The notes below the pieces were generated by a model. It was not told the origin of the DNA. It saw only the letters and a program-made list of their open reading frames with translations, and did no database searches. From contig JAWKPL010000001.1 in assembly GCA_041390685.1 (NCBI GenBank), forward strand, positions 868,001-932,000: DNA of 64,000 nucleotides, in the 5' to 3' direction. The first letter of the stretch is position 1. The number at the start of each line of letters is the position of its first letter. Below are positions 33,523-41,514 of the stretch, one piece after another. The stretch comes from JAIBBD01 sp041390685. GTDB taxonomy: Bacteria > Chloroflexota > Dehalococcoidia > UBA2979. The position numbers and the translations under genes were made by a program.

Positions 33523-35059
33523 CGAAAGACTCACCAGACTGAACATTTATTGGCACCGATCCGCGGACCTCTGCGCGCTCTGGCGAAGCTTTGATCTGGG
33601 CATCGACGGCCCGCAGCAGCAGCTGGAAGCCTTCATCATCGGAGCGCTCGATGTACTCACGGATCGACGCCAGCACCTCGGGTAACCGCTCCGCGATCGC
33701 CGAAACGTAGCAGTCATCGACCGGTACTCGCGGCGAGATTTCGCGCTGTCGAGCCTCGAGTACCCAGCGCCGCTCGGCCAGCGACCGCGACTCTGCGGCG
33801 AGCACATCTTCCGGTAGCTCGCCGCGCGTGTAGAGCTGCGCGAGGCGGCGCTGGCGCCGCTCAACCTCGTCGAGCTCGGCGACGACCGCAGCGATCTCCT
33901 CCGGCGGAGCAGAGGCTTCCTCGGCGACGCGCCGCGCTTCTGTGGGCACGCGCTCAGGAGAGGCCAGCAGCTCGCGCAGTGCTGCCTTCACGGCGGTTTC
34001 CAGTCGTTCTTGCCGGACGTAGCCGGAGGTGCAGCGAGTCTTGTTGGGGCCGCTCGAGCCGTCGACACAGCGGTAGTAGTGGTACCGGCCTCGATTCACC
34101 GCGTGGCCCGTCATTGCTGCGCCGCACGCGCAACGCAGGCGCCCCCGCAGCGGGTACACGCGCGATGACTCTCGCCGCCGAAGTCGCTCGGGGTCCTGGA
34201 GGCGCACCTGTGCGCGCTCGAAGAGATCCCGCGAGATGATCGCCGGCGTCGCGCCCTCAACTTCGATCCACTCCGCCTCGTCTCGCTCCTGGACACGCCG
34301 TACCCAGCGGCCGCGCAGCGGGTCGCGCACCTTCTTGGCGACTGTGCGGCGGTAGATTGTTCGGCCCGTGTAGGTCTCGTTCAGCAACATGCGTCGTACG
34401 GTCGGGGCATACCAGCGCCCACCACCGAACGCGGTGATCCCGTCGGCGTTCAGCCGCTTGGCGATCCCGTGGCAGGTCCCGTTCGCGACGAAGTCGGCGA
34501 AGATCTGACGCACGACCTGAGCCTGCACGAGATCCACGACTCGCTGCCCCGATGCAGCGTCGTAGCGATAGCCGTAGATGCCGGCGCCCGTGGCCTGCGG
34601 GATCTTCCCGCTGCGGGCCCGCTCTTCCTTGCCGCGCATCGTCCGCTCGGCGATCTTCTCGCGCTCGACCTCCGCGATGAACGCTCGCGCCGCGAGGATG
34701 AAGCGACCGATCGCTGTGTCCTCGAAGCGCTCGGTGACGAATTCGAGCTGTGCGCCGGCCTGCTCGACCTCGTCGAAGACCACGCCGATGTGGTTCTGGT
34801 TGCGAGAGAGCCGGTCGACGGCGTACGCGACGACGACGTCCGCATCGGCGGTTCGCAACCGCTGACGCACCTCCTCGATGCCAGGCCGGTCGAGGCTGTA
34901 GCCGCTCGCGGAGTCACGCACGCACCCGACGACCGACCAGCCACGGACCTCGGCTAGCTCGAGACACGCCCGCTCCTGCGTATCAAGCGACGTGCCATCG
35001 CGCTCCTGCGCGTCGGTCGAGACTCGGGAGTAGATGATCGCTCTCAAGGCCCGCTCCAT
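33497..35059 (-). CDS. Large serine recombinase (integrase)
   Basis: A 520-residue site-specific recombinase. The N-terminal resolvase domain carries IIYSRVSTDAQ (catalytic Ser), then VVVAYAVDRLSRN and EREKIAERTMRGKEERA. A Recombinase domain follows (GIYGYRYD, FADFVANGTCHGIAKRLNADG, YAPTVRRMLLNETYTG). A zinc-ribbon region has LRCACGAAMTGH and YYRCVDGS. A coiled-coil C-terminal region follows. The ATG at 35059 starts the catalytic domain; an upstream start at 35137 would add 26 residues. The last ~9 codons lie inside attL. Confidence 0.92.
   Translation of the reverse strand: MERALRAIIYSRVSTDAQERDGTSLDTQERACLELAEVRGWSVVGCVRDSASGYSLDRPGIEEVRQRLRTADADVVVAYAVDRLSRNQNHIGVVFDEVEQAGAQLEFVTERFEDTAIGRFILAARAFIAEVEREKIAERTMRGKEERARSGKIPQATGAGIYGYRYDAASGQRVVDLVQAQVVRQIFADFVANGTCHGIAKRLNADGITAFGGGRWYAPTVRRMLLNETYTGRTIYRRTVAKKVRDPLRGRWVRRVQERDEAEWIEVEGATPAIISRDLFERAQVRLQDPERLRRRESSRVYPLRGRLRCACGAAMTGHAVNRGRYHYYRCVDGSSGPNKTRCTSGYVRQERLETAVKAALRELLASPERVPTEARRVAEEASAPPEEIAAVVAELDEVERRQRRLAQLYTRGELPEDVLAAESRSLAERRWVLEARQREISPRVPVDDCYVSAIAERLPEVLASIREYIERSDDEGFQLLLRAVDAQIKASPERAEVRGSVPINVQSGESFATIGQTSA
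33499..33525 (+). other. attL, left attachment site inside dnaN
   Basis: Begins ATGCCGATGTT and ends CAATGGTAGCGA. It differs from attR only at two wobble positions: TTT-GTC here, TTC-GTG at attR. Both copies read MPMFVQW-stop. It also contains the stop codon and last codons of the recombinase gene on the opposite strand. Confidence 0.88.
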
Positions 35060-35219
35060 CCTGTGTCCAGCCGAAGTGGCAGCTCCCCATCCGGCGCTTC
35101 GCAACAGTGACATCCTAGTCGGCGCCCGCGCACGCAAGCTCCTCGCCTCCGGGCGTGGCCGGTTCTTGTGTGACCCGGTCCCGCGGTGGTCTTGGTGGCG
35201 AAGGTCGGGTCGACGGAAG

Positions 35220-35248
35220 AAGGAAAGGAACCCGCGGATCCTTTCCTT
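35220..35248 (-). terminator. Bidirectional hairpin downstream of the antitoxin operon
   Basis: AAGGAAAGGA and TCCTTTCCTT form a perfect 10-bp stem with a 9-nt loop (35230-35238). It lies after the stop of the Phd gene and before the recombinase start, both on the minus strand. Pyrimidine-rich sequence flanks it in that direction. Likely ends the four-gene operon. Confidence 0.55.
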
Positions 35249-35339
35249 TGAGCGCGATGAGCGAAATCTTCTGGCCCCGGCCGGCGTGACGAAGCACGTG
35301 GCGGGGAGATGCGACGGGCGTCGCCAGAAGGAGCCATGG

Positions 35340-35615
35340 TCAATCCGATATGACGCGCTCGGCTCTCAGGCCATCGAGGAATGCGTCGATGTCGGCGTCC
35401 GGCACGTCCGCCCACAGTCCGCCGAGCGCAAGCGCACCGCTCGGTTCAGGGGAGAGCCGCCCGGTACCCGCGAGCCCCCGGAGGTCCTCGACGCTCACCA
35501 ACGCGGCAGCCGCGCGACCTCGGCGCGTGATCAGGTAGCGCTCACCCTCGGCGACCTTGTCGGCGAGCGTCGCGAGGCTCCGGCGCGCCTGCGTGACGTT
35601 GATCTGCTCGGTCAT
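35340..35615 (-). CDS. Phd/YefM-type antitoxin
   Basis: A 91-residue protein with the Phd fold start INVTQARRSLATLADKVAEG and YLITRRGRAAAALVSVEDLRGL. In the family the N-terminus binds DNA and the C-terminal tail neutralises a toxin such as Doc or YoeB. No toxin gene follows; downstream is a hairpin and the recombinase. The start overlaps the upstream small gene by 4 nt, so it is the last cistron of a coupled operon. Confidence 0.85.
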   Translation of the reverse strand: MTEQINVTQARRSLATLADKVAEGERYLITRRGRAAAALVSVEDLRGLAGTGRLSPEPSGALALGGLWADVPDADIDAFLDGLRAERVISD

Positions 35616-35863
35616 CGCTGAACCTCGCCTGACGCTTGATCAGCAGCAAGACAATCATCATCCGCGTCGGAACCCGGGCTGTCAGCCGGCGCGTCGCCGT
35701 CCTCACAGACCCGGTCGGCGAGCACGACCTCGAGCAGCCGCCGCCAGAGCTCGTTCCAGGCCTCGGTCCGTGGGCCTTCGTCCCAGAACGCATCGACCGG
35801 CAGTGGCGGGAGCGGATGCGGCCCGCGCGGACCGTGACGGCGGCGCGGGTCGCTGGCGCTCAC
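35612..35863 (-). CDS. Small acidic protein of unknown function, coupled to antitoxin
   Basis: 83 residues from a GTG at 35863 that overlaps the stop of the preceding gene (GTGA), and it ends overlapping the Phd start (ATGA). The sequence has a Pro-rich N-terminus (PHPLPPLPVDAFWDEG), an amphipathic helix (WNELWRRLLEVVLADRV) and an acidic tail. No family was recognised. The interlocking overlaps are the main support that it is a real gene. A longer reading from ATG 35896 is possible. Confidence 0.55.
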   Translation of the reverse strand: MSASDPRRRHGPRGPHPLPPLPVDAFWDEGPRTEAWNELWRRLLEVVLADRVCEDGDAPADSPGSDADDDCLAADQASGEVQR

Positions 35864-36549
35864 GCGCCCGAGCCCGCGTCGCGGTCCTCGAGCCACCGGA
35901 AGCGCTCCGAGGCTGAGGTCGGACGCCAGATAGGCCCGAGCGTTCCGTCGGGATTGCGCGGGCTGCGAAGGGAGCGACCGCGCGTCGTGAACAGCGCCGG
36001 GATCTCGACGCCGAAGCGGACTTCCGCCTCCCGCACGGCGTTGACGAAGCGCTCCTCCGCGGCCTCGTGCTCAGCGACGACCAGCACCACCGGCTCGACG
36101 GCGAAGAAGCCGCGCCAGTGCGCGCCCTCGAAGTAGGCTGCGACGCCCGCGAGCTTGCGGGCGTAGTCGCGGCGACGCATCGTGCCCCGGTCGTACTCGA
36201 GCATGAAGGGGACGCGACGCGCAGGGAGCTCGTAGACACCGGCAGCGTCGGGGCGCACCCAGTACGTCCGGTCATCGACGCGGAAGCGCTGCGTCGCCTC
36301 CGCCTCGCTCCACCACGTGGGGACGTCGTGGCCGCGGCGGCGCGCGTCACGTGTAAGTCGTGCGAAGAAGACGTTCACGCCGATGGTGTGCTGGAGGTTG
36401 CGGCGCAGCGAGCGCAGCCGGCTCCCGCCGCGACCGCGTGCGCTCGTCTCTGCGGCGAACGCCCCGTACTCGGCGAAACGCAGCAGTGGAACCCACTCGG
36501 CGCCCGCTAGCGTGCGCAGCCCCTCGTGCGTGGGGAAGTAGCGCATCAT
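35860..36549 (-). CDS. Replication-relaxation-like protein, C-terminal type (no N-terminal wHTH)
   Basis: 229 residues starting at the first of two ATG codons that overlap the upstream stop (ATGATG). It opens MMRYFPTHEGLRTLAG, which looks like the end of a winged-helix wing. It continues with a core containing PFMLEYDRGTMRRRDYARKL, matching the E-x-D-R-G ... K pattern of Replic_Relax (MobC-like) proteins. Such proteins occur on plasmids and integrative elements. It may be the second half of a protein split from the neighbouring gene, whose last domain supplies the missing wHTH. Confidence 0.65.
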   Translation of the reverse strand: MMRYFPTHEGLRTLAGAEWVPLLRFAEYGAFAAETSARGRGGSRLRSLRRNLQHTIGVNVFFARLTRDARRRGHDVPTWWSEAEATQRFRVDDRTYWVRPDAAGVYELPARRVPFMLEYDRGTMRRRDYARKLAGVAAYFEGAHWRGFFAVEPVVLVVAEHEAAEERFVNAVREAEVRFGVEIPALFTTRGRSLRSPRNPDGTLGPIWRPTSASERFRWLEDRDAGSGA

Positions 36550-37706
36550 CGCCGCCGTGGCGCGGGCTCGTCGAGCCCGGCGATCAGCCCGTATCGCTCG
36601 AGGTCGCGGACCACGCGGCGCACGAGCGGCACCGGGACCTGGAGTCGTTCCGCGATCTCGTCGACCTCGAGCAACGGATGCCGGGCAAGCAGCTCGCGCA
36701 CGTCGCGATGGTCCGCCTCGAGCCGCAGCGCCAGTGCAGCCGTGCGGTCCCGTGGTCCAGCCTCGGCGCGGCCGAGGACCTGGTCCGCCCACTCATGCAG
36801 TGTCGGCTCGCGGACTGGGGCGCCCCGAGCGAGGAGGTCGAAGCGAGCGGAGTTCGGCACGTCCACCGGGGGCGGGGTGCCGCCCCACCGCAGGCTACGG
36901 CTCAGCGTATCGGTGTAGCTCTCGCCGAGCCGATGCCAGATCGCATCGGTGGTCTTCTCGCAGGCCTCGCCATCATCCGCGACAAACACCTCGAGCTCGT
37001 CGACGTCTCGACGATGCGCGACCGAGCGGACCGCGTGCTCCCACTCCGGCTCGAGCCGGGTCGAAGGAAGCACGAGCAGGATCGGCGGCAGCAGGTTTTC
37101 GCCCCAGTGATCGGCGCGCTCGGCGGAGTCGTACCAGGCGCGCACCCGGGCGCGGCGGTGCACGGCCGGCGCCGCGAGGCGGTCCCAGGCCACGAGAAAG
37201 TGCGCGAAGCGCTCGCCGTTGCGCAGGCAGCCGTACGCCTCCACCTGAGACGGACACCAGCTCCCTTCATCGCGGCGGGCGTGCGGGAGCCAGCGCACAT
37301 CGGCGACGTCGAAGCTGGAGTCGCGGGTGCTCGCGACGAGGCCGACGAGCATCCCGTTCACCCAGTCGGTGAGCTCGAAGTGCGTGACGTGGGCGAGGTT
37401 CTCGCTCCATCCGATCGGCCAATTGCGACGCACCTCGATGTCGTCGAGTCCGAACGCCTCCGCGAAGTGGCGGGGCGCCGACCCTCGCAACACGTAGCGC
37501 GAGTGCGGCTCCTCCTCGACCTCGGACGATCGTTGCCGGACTCGCTCGATCCAGCCGAGCTGCACGAGCGCCTGGAGCGCGCGGCGGGTATCGGCCTCGT
37601 GTTCGCCTGTCAGCAGCGCGAAGTCGTCCTCTCGCAGCAACGGCAGCCGCGCGAGCCAGCGCAGCACCACGCCTTCGAGCACGCGCTGCTTCTGCTCCCT
37701 GCTCAC
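36546..37706 (-). CDS. Replication-relaxation-like protein with two winged-helix domains
   Basis: 386 residues from a GTG with AAGGAGG upstream. The N-terminal wHTH spans ~10-60 (LPLLREDDFALLTG, LGWIERVRQR). The central region (~145-250) has FAHFLVAWDRLA and LLPPILLVLPSTR, resembling the nuclease-like core of Replic_Relax proteins, though the acidic/lysine set is less clear than in the downstream gene. The last ~60 residues form a second wHTH (LLEVDEIAERLQVPVPLVRR, LERYGLIAG). First gene of the operon running to the Phd antitoxin. Confidence 0.65.
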   Translation of the reverse strand: MSREQKQRVLEGVVLRWLARLPLLREDDFALLTGEHEADTRRALQALVQLGWIERVRQRSSEVEEEPHSRYVLRGSAPRHFAEAFGLDDIEVRRNWPIGWSENLAHVTHFELTDWVNGMLVGLVASTRDSSFDVADVRWLPHARRDEGSWCPSQVEAYGCLRNGERFAHFLVAWDRLAAPAVHRRARVRAWYDSAERADHWGENLLPPILLVLPSTRLEPEWEHAVRSVAHRRDVDELEVFVADDGEACEKTTDAIWHRLGESYTDTLSRSLRWGGTPPPVDVPNSARFDLLARGAPVREPTLHEWADQVLGRAEAGPRDRTAALALRLEADHRDVRELLARHPLLEVDEIAERLQVPVPLVRRVVRDLERYGLIAGLDEPAPRRR

Positions 37707-38297
37707 GACGCCCTCCTTCCTCTCAACGCGACGCCATACCCCTCACCGATGGTGACGGCACGTAGTCCAGGCGATCTCCAAACGCGCACCGAATTGAGAT
37801 CCAGAAGGTCCAGAGTTGCTCCAGGTTTGCTGTGGACCTCGTGCGGCCAGCGGCCAGTCCTCCATGACGCCGGGAAGCTTGCAGGCACGTCGGACCTTCC
37901 GATCCGGCGCTCGGTAAGCCGAGCGCCGACGCAGTGATGGGTAGTGCATGCGATCACCACGATGAGGGGCGGCTCTCGAAGTCCAGTCGACAGCGACTCG
38001 ATCTGGCGTCGACAGCGCTCGAAGTTCAGTCGAAATTCTCTCGACAAGAGGTGCGGGCCCGCTGGGGCCGTGGATGCCCGTTCGCTGTGCTCGCCGGTCG
38101 ACGACGGAGGTCGGCACAGGCGCCGCACTACCTGCCGAGCGGGGTGGTCCAAAAGGTCCAAACGCGGGGTTGGACAGCGCTCCGGTCTCGACGCGCTCTC
38201 GACACGACGGCTGGCCGGGGGCGCCGCGAAGAATCCGGCCTGGGTCGCGAAATCCGCAATCAGAATCGTCACCGCGGGACGATCCGCGGCGCGTGGT
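37707..38297. other. Non-coding, repeat-rich region; candidate origin
   Basis: About 590 bp between divergent operons with no convincing gene. It holds a perfect 10-bp stem with 4-nt loop (CGGCGCTCGG-TAAG-CCGAGCGCCG, 37905-37928). It also holds a compact repeat block: CTCGAAGTCCAGTCGA (37975-37990) and CTCGAAGTTCAGTCGA (38018-38033), with GTCGACAGCG at 37986-37995 and 38008-38017. Such hairpin plus iteron-like arrays next to Replic_Relax genes could be an origin of transfer or replication. This is inference. Confidence 0.4.
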
Positions 38298-38608
38298 TCA
38301 TATAGGTTCTGGCTCTTGACCGAGGGCACTCAGATCGACACCGTGCTTGTATCCGCGTACGGCACTTCGGCCACACGCCGATCGGAGCTCGCTGCCGAAC
38401 TTCACGCTGGTGCTCTTGCCCTCAGGCTCACCCTCGAGCAAGGGAACGGCCTTCACGACCAGCAAGTCGTTCGACGCGACGCCAGTCGGACGCGGCCGCT
38501 CGGATCCACCTCGGAGACAACGACGGTCGACGCGATGCCGGCGACGGCACAGCTCTCCTGGTATCGCGTCGGGAATCGCGTAGTTCGTAGCGGTCGCCCG
38601 GTGTACAT
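38298..38608 (-). pseudogene. Possible frameshifted small gene, unknown function
   Basis: Two adjacent minus-strand frames look coding by third-position GC bias. The first reads from ATG 38608 through STVVVSEVDPSGRVRLAS. The second continues in another frame as DLLVVKAVPLLEGEPEGK and ends before 38298. The switch falls near 38460-38490. Together they would give about 100 residues. No family was recognised, and a non-coding explanation is possible. Confidence 0.25.
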
Positions 38609-38745
38609 CGCGCGTCTGAGAGTTCCGACGCGGGCGGGAGAGAGCCACCGGCGATGTACTTCGAGACGCCGCTCGAACGCCCTCACCCCGCGACGTTGAG
38701 GAGAAGGTCATCGGAGACGGAGCCTCGACAGAGCTTGGAGTGTGG

Positions 38746-38772
38746 GACAGCACCGTATATGCTTGTGCTGTC
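38746..38772 (+). promoter_or_regulatory. Inverted-repeat operator upstream of abiEi
   Basis: GACAGCAC (38746-38753) and GTGCTGTC (38765-38772) are perfect 8-nt inverted arms around an AT-rich 11-nt spacer containing TATAT. It ends 18 nt before the abiEi start. Characterised AbiEi antitoxins repress their own promoter by binding inverted repeats, so this is the likely autoregulatory site. Confidence 0.6.
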
Positions 38773-38790
38773 TAAATTACCGAAAAGGTC

Positions 38791-39639
38791 ATGATGGCAA
38801 CGGAATCGTACCGACCATCCTCACGCCCGTATGGTGAGCCTCTGGGCCTCCGCCTCGTTGACGCGCTGGAGCGCGCCGGTCTCGACCCGTTCAGCTCGGC
38901 GGACGCTCAGCGAGAGGCGGAACAGCTCGGTCTGAGTCGCTCGCATGCCTCCAAGCTGCTCAATCAGCTTGCGGAGGCGCGTCGGCTCACTCGCATAAAG
39001 AAGGGGCTGTACGCGATCAACGACCCGGTGACCCGAAGGCCACGGGCTCACCCCTTCGCCATTGGCACAGCGCTCGTCACACCCTCAGCGATTAGCCACT
39101 GGTCGGCGTTGCAGCACTGGGGACTCACCGAACAGATTCCGGCAGCCGTGACCCTTTCATCTCCGCGACGCACGTTTCCGCCGATGGGGAAGGCAGAGGT
39201 CGCTCGCGGTCTACGCACCTGGGTGGTGGCGGGGACGCGCTACCAGGTCGTCTCGATCGTGACGCGCAGGTTCTTTGGAACCACCGACGTGTGGATGGAT
39301 GAGCGCAACCGCGTGTCGGTCTTCGACCGCGAGCGGGCGCTGCTCGATACGTTCCAGCACTTCCACGTCTTCGGTTCGCTCTCGGTAGGGCTGGGGATCC
39401 TCGACGACCATCTCGACGACCTCGACGTCGATCGGCTCGTGCATCACGCGATCCGCCTGGACGTCGGCGCCGTCGTCAAGCGCGTCGGCTGGGCGCTGGA
39501 GCGGCTCGAGGTGCCGCAACGCGCGCTGAAGCCGCTGCTCAACTACCCGGTGAAAGGTGACGCCCCACTCGACCCGGGAAGGCCCTCTCGAGGTCACCAC
39601 GATCTGCGCTGGCAGGTGATCGAGAACCTTGGTGCCTGA
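38791..39639 (+). CDS. abiEi: AbiEi-type antitoxin/transcriptional repressor (type IV TA)
   Basis: 282 residues. The N-terminal winged helix (LGLSRSHASKLLNQLAEARRL then IKKGLYAI, ~50-80) is the DNA-binding part. The C-terminal domain has SHWSALQHWGLTEQI and the pattern VSVFDRERALLDTFQHF, both typical of AbiEi. The antitoxin counters AbiEii without direct binding in studied systems. Start ATG at 38791 or 38794. The end overlaps the toxin gene by 11 nt, and an inverted-repeat operator lies just upstream. Confidence 0.88.
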   Translation: MMATESYRPSSRPYGEPLGLRLVDALERAGLDPFSSADAQREAEQLGLSRSHASKLLNQLAEARRLTRIKKGLYAINDPVTRRPRAHPFAIGTALVTPSAISHWSALQHWGLTEQIPAAVTLSSPRRTFPPMGKAEVARGLRTWVVAGTRYQVVSIVTRRFFGTTDVWMDERNRVSVFDRERALLDTFQHFHVFGSLSVGLGILDDHLDDLDVDRLVHHAIRLDVGAVVKRVGWALERLEVPQRALKPLLNYPVKGDAPLDPGRPSRGHHDLRWQVIENLGA

Positions 39640-40528
39640 TGAACCACCCGTCGCGCGCCTGCTCCGGGTTCGCATGGCGGAAGCGACGGCCGCCGCCGGC
39701 AAGCCGCAGTACGTCGTCGAGAAGGACTACGCCCTGAGCTACCTGCTCGCGGCGATGGGCAGCGTGGACCTCCTCCGCGACTCGCTCGTCTTCAAGGGTG
39801 GGACCTGTCTGCGGAAGGCCTACTTCCCTGGCTATCGCTTCTCGGAAGACCTCGATTTCACGTCCCGAACGCCGCTGCCCTGTGACGCCTTGCTCGCAGC
39901 GCTCCAGGAGGCAGCGGAACGGATGCGTGAGCTGCTGGACCCGATTGGGCCGTTCGTGGTTGTCGCCGAGGAGGAGCGCCATCGGGACCCGCACCCGCGC
40001 GGGCAGTGCGTCTTCCGCGTGCGGGTGCAGTTCCCGTGGATGCGTGCCCCGCAGTGCAGCCTCAAGGTCGAGGTGTCGGCCGAAGAGCCACTCGTCAGTG
40101 GCTCGGTAGAGCGCCCGCTCATCCACAGCTTCCCCGAGGAGACGCTTTCCGCCACCCTTGCGTGCTACAGCTTGGAAGAAATCGCGGCCGAGAAGTTGCG
40201 AGCGCTGCTGCAATCTCGCCAACACCTCGACGAGCGGGGATGGTTACGCAACCGCCCCCGTGATCTGTACGACCTGCACCATCTCTGGCTGGAGCACGAT
40301 CAGCCCCTCGATTGGGATCGGGTGGGCGAGCTGCTCCCTGCGAAGGCTCGAGCGTACGACCTCGCCTACGAGGGTTCGGGGAGCTTCCTGGACGACGAGG
40401 TGCTCAACGGCATCGAGCGGGACTGGGATGCGCAGCTCGCGGACTTCGTGCCGACCCTCCCATCGTTCGGGGAGTGCCGAGCGTCACTCGAGGCGAGTCT
40501 CGATCGAGCCTTTGGAGACGCGACGTGA
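39629..40528 (+). CDS. abiEii: AbiEii-type nucleotidyltransferase toxin
   Basis: 299 residues with the DUF1814 nucleotidyltransferase core: FKGGTCLRKAYFPGYRFSEDLDF (~50-72, key residues GG-T, K and the D-x-D pair). It continues with YSLEEIAAEKLRALLQ and RPRDLYDLHHLW, the conserved late motifs. The family causes abortive infection or growth arrest by nucleotidyl transfer; its target here is unknown. GTG start inside the abiEi end. It appears intact. Confidence 0.9.
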   Translation: MVPDEPPVARLLRVRMAEATAAAGKPQYVVEKDYALSYLLAAMGSVDLLRDSLVFKGGTCLRKAYFPGYRFSEDLDFTSRTPLPCDALLAALQEAAERMRELLDPIGPFVVVAEEERHRDPHPRGQCVFRVRVQFPWMRAPQCSLKVEVSAEEPLVSGSVERPLIHSFPEETLSATLACYSLEEIAAEKLRALLQSRQHLDERGWLRNRPRDLYDLHHLWLEHDQPLDWDRVGELLPAKARAYDLAYEGSGSFLDDEVLNGIERDWDAQLADFVPTLPSFGECRASLEASLDRAFGDAT

Positions 40529-40551
40529 GGCGACGGCCCCGAGACGTTCAC

Positions 40552-40576
40552 CCGTGGGCCCGTCATCGGGCCACGG
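40552..40576 (+). terminator. Hairpin downstream of abiEii
   Basis: CCGTGGGCCCG and CGGGCCACGG pair over 10 bp with one bulged G, around loop TCAT. No T tract follows. Located 24 nt after the abiEii stop, so a plausible operon end. The rest of the gap to 40801 shows nothing recognisable. Confidence 0.4.
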
Positions 40577-40801
40577 GGACCCGACCGCACGAAAGATCTA
40601 CCAGCGGGCAGCGCTGCTCCTTCTGACCACCCCTGGTGCGTGCGCCGACTGACCGATCCGCAGGAGACGTCGACAAGGGCCGAGGACTCATCGGCACGGC
40701 ACCGGTCCTCCTAGCTGTCGAAAGACCTGGGAGCGCTCGCTCACGCCGGCCTACCCTGCCCCTTGGTCAACGAGTCCGCGAGACAGAGGAGGCAGCGAGC
40801 T

Positions 40802-41425
40802 ATGGGCGAGTGGTTCACGCGTGAGGCCCTCTACGAACTGGTGTGGAGCGAGCCGGTCAGCAGGGTCGCACCGCGCTACGGAACGTCAGTTGCGAACGTC
40901 ACCGCGGCATGTAGGCATGCGCTGATCCCGATGCCCGGTCGTGGCTACTGGGCGAAACGACGGTTTGGGAAGACTGCTCAGCGTGATCCGCTGCCGCCCC
41001 GAGGACCGGGCATGTCTCGCCGAGCCTTCGTCGGCTCGCTGAGGCAGCGGTGGACCGGGCAGCGCGCGACTGAGTCTGTCGAGGAACCTGTGGAACCTCA
41101 GTTCCCGGACGACATCGGTGATATCGAGGCGGCGGCTCGGGCGCGGGTCGGTCGTCCGCGCCTCCCGGCGCTAGCCGCGAGAACTCATCCGGTGATCGCC
41201 GGACTGATCGCGGAGGACGCCGAGCGCCGCGCCAATCCACACAGCTGGAGCAAACCCCGCTTCGAGGGACCCGAGGCGCAGCGGCGTCTCCGTGTCGCAA
41301 ACGGGCTCTTCTTCGCGCTGGAACGCGTCGGCGTTGAGTCGGGCTTTCAAGGTCACGGCGAGCCGCGTTTCGGCGCCACCGTTGGGCACACGTGGGTGCC
41401 AATCAGCATGGTAAGTGGCCATTGA
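40802..41425 (+). pseudogene. Unknown 'PxRGYWAK' family protein, 3' end cut by insertion sequence
   Basis: The first ~75 residues are well formed: FTREALYELVWSEPVSRVAP, then an HTH-like segment YGTSVANVTAACRHALIPMP and GRGYWAKRRFGKTAQRDPLPP. This N-terminal pattern occurs in many uncharacterised proteins of plasmids and genomic islands. The reading frame enters the left end of the IS at about 41410 and stops within it, so the natural C-terminus is lost. GAGGAGG lies upstream of the ATG at 40802. The last codons are IS sequence. Confidence 0.6.
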
Positions 41426-41514
41426 CTGTATAAGCCCGACATGGCATCATCCTTTCACGCCCCGCTGGTCAAAGCCCCACTCCCAGCGGGGCGTCCAGTC
41501 TCAGGAGTAGTGAG

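Noticed and set aside
35860..36792. Longer version of the second replication-relaxation-like gene starting at 36792
   Set aside because: The extra N-terminal 81 residues are Arg/Gly/Pro-rich and antisense-like in bias; the overlap with the upstream stop (ATGATG) marks a better start.
37944..38699. 251-codon plus-strand frame in the element's gap
   Set aside because: Arg/Ser/Thr-rich product without motifs, crossing the direct-repeat block; better explained as non-coding DNA.
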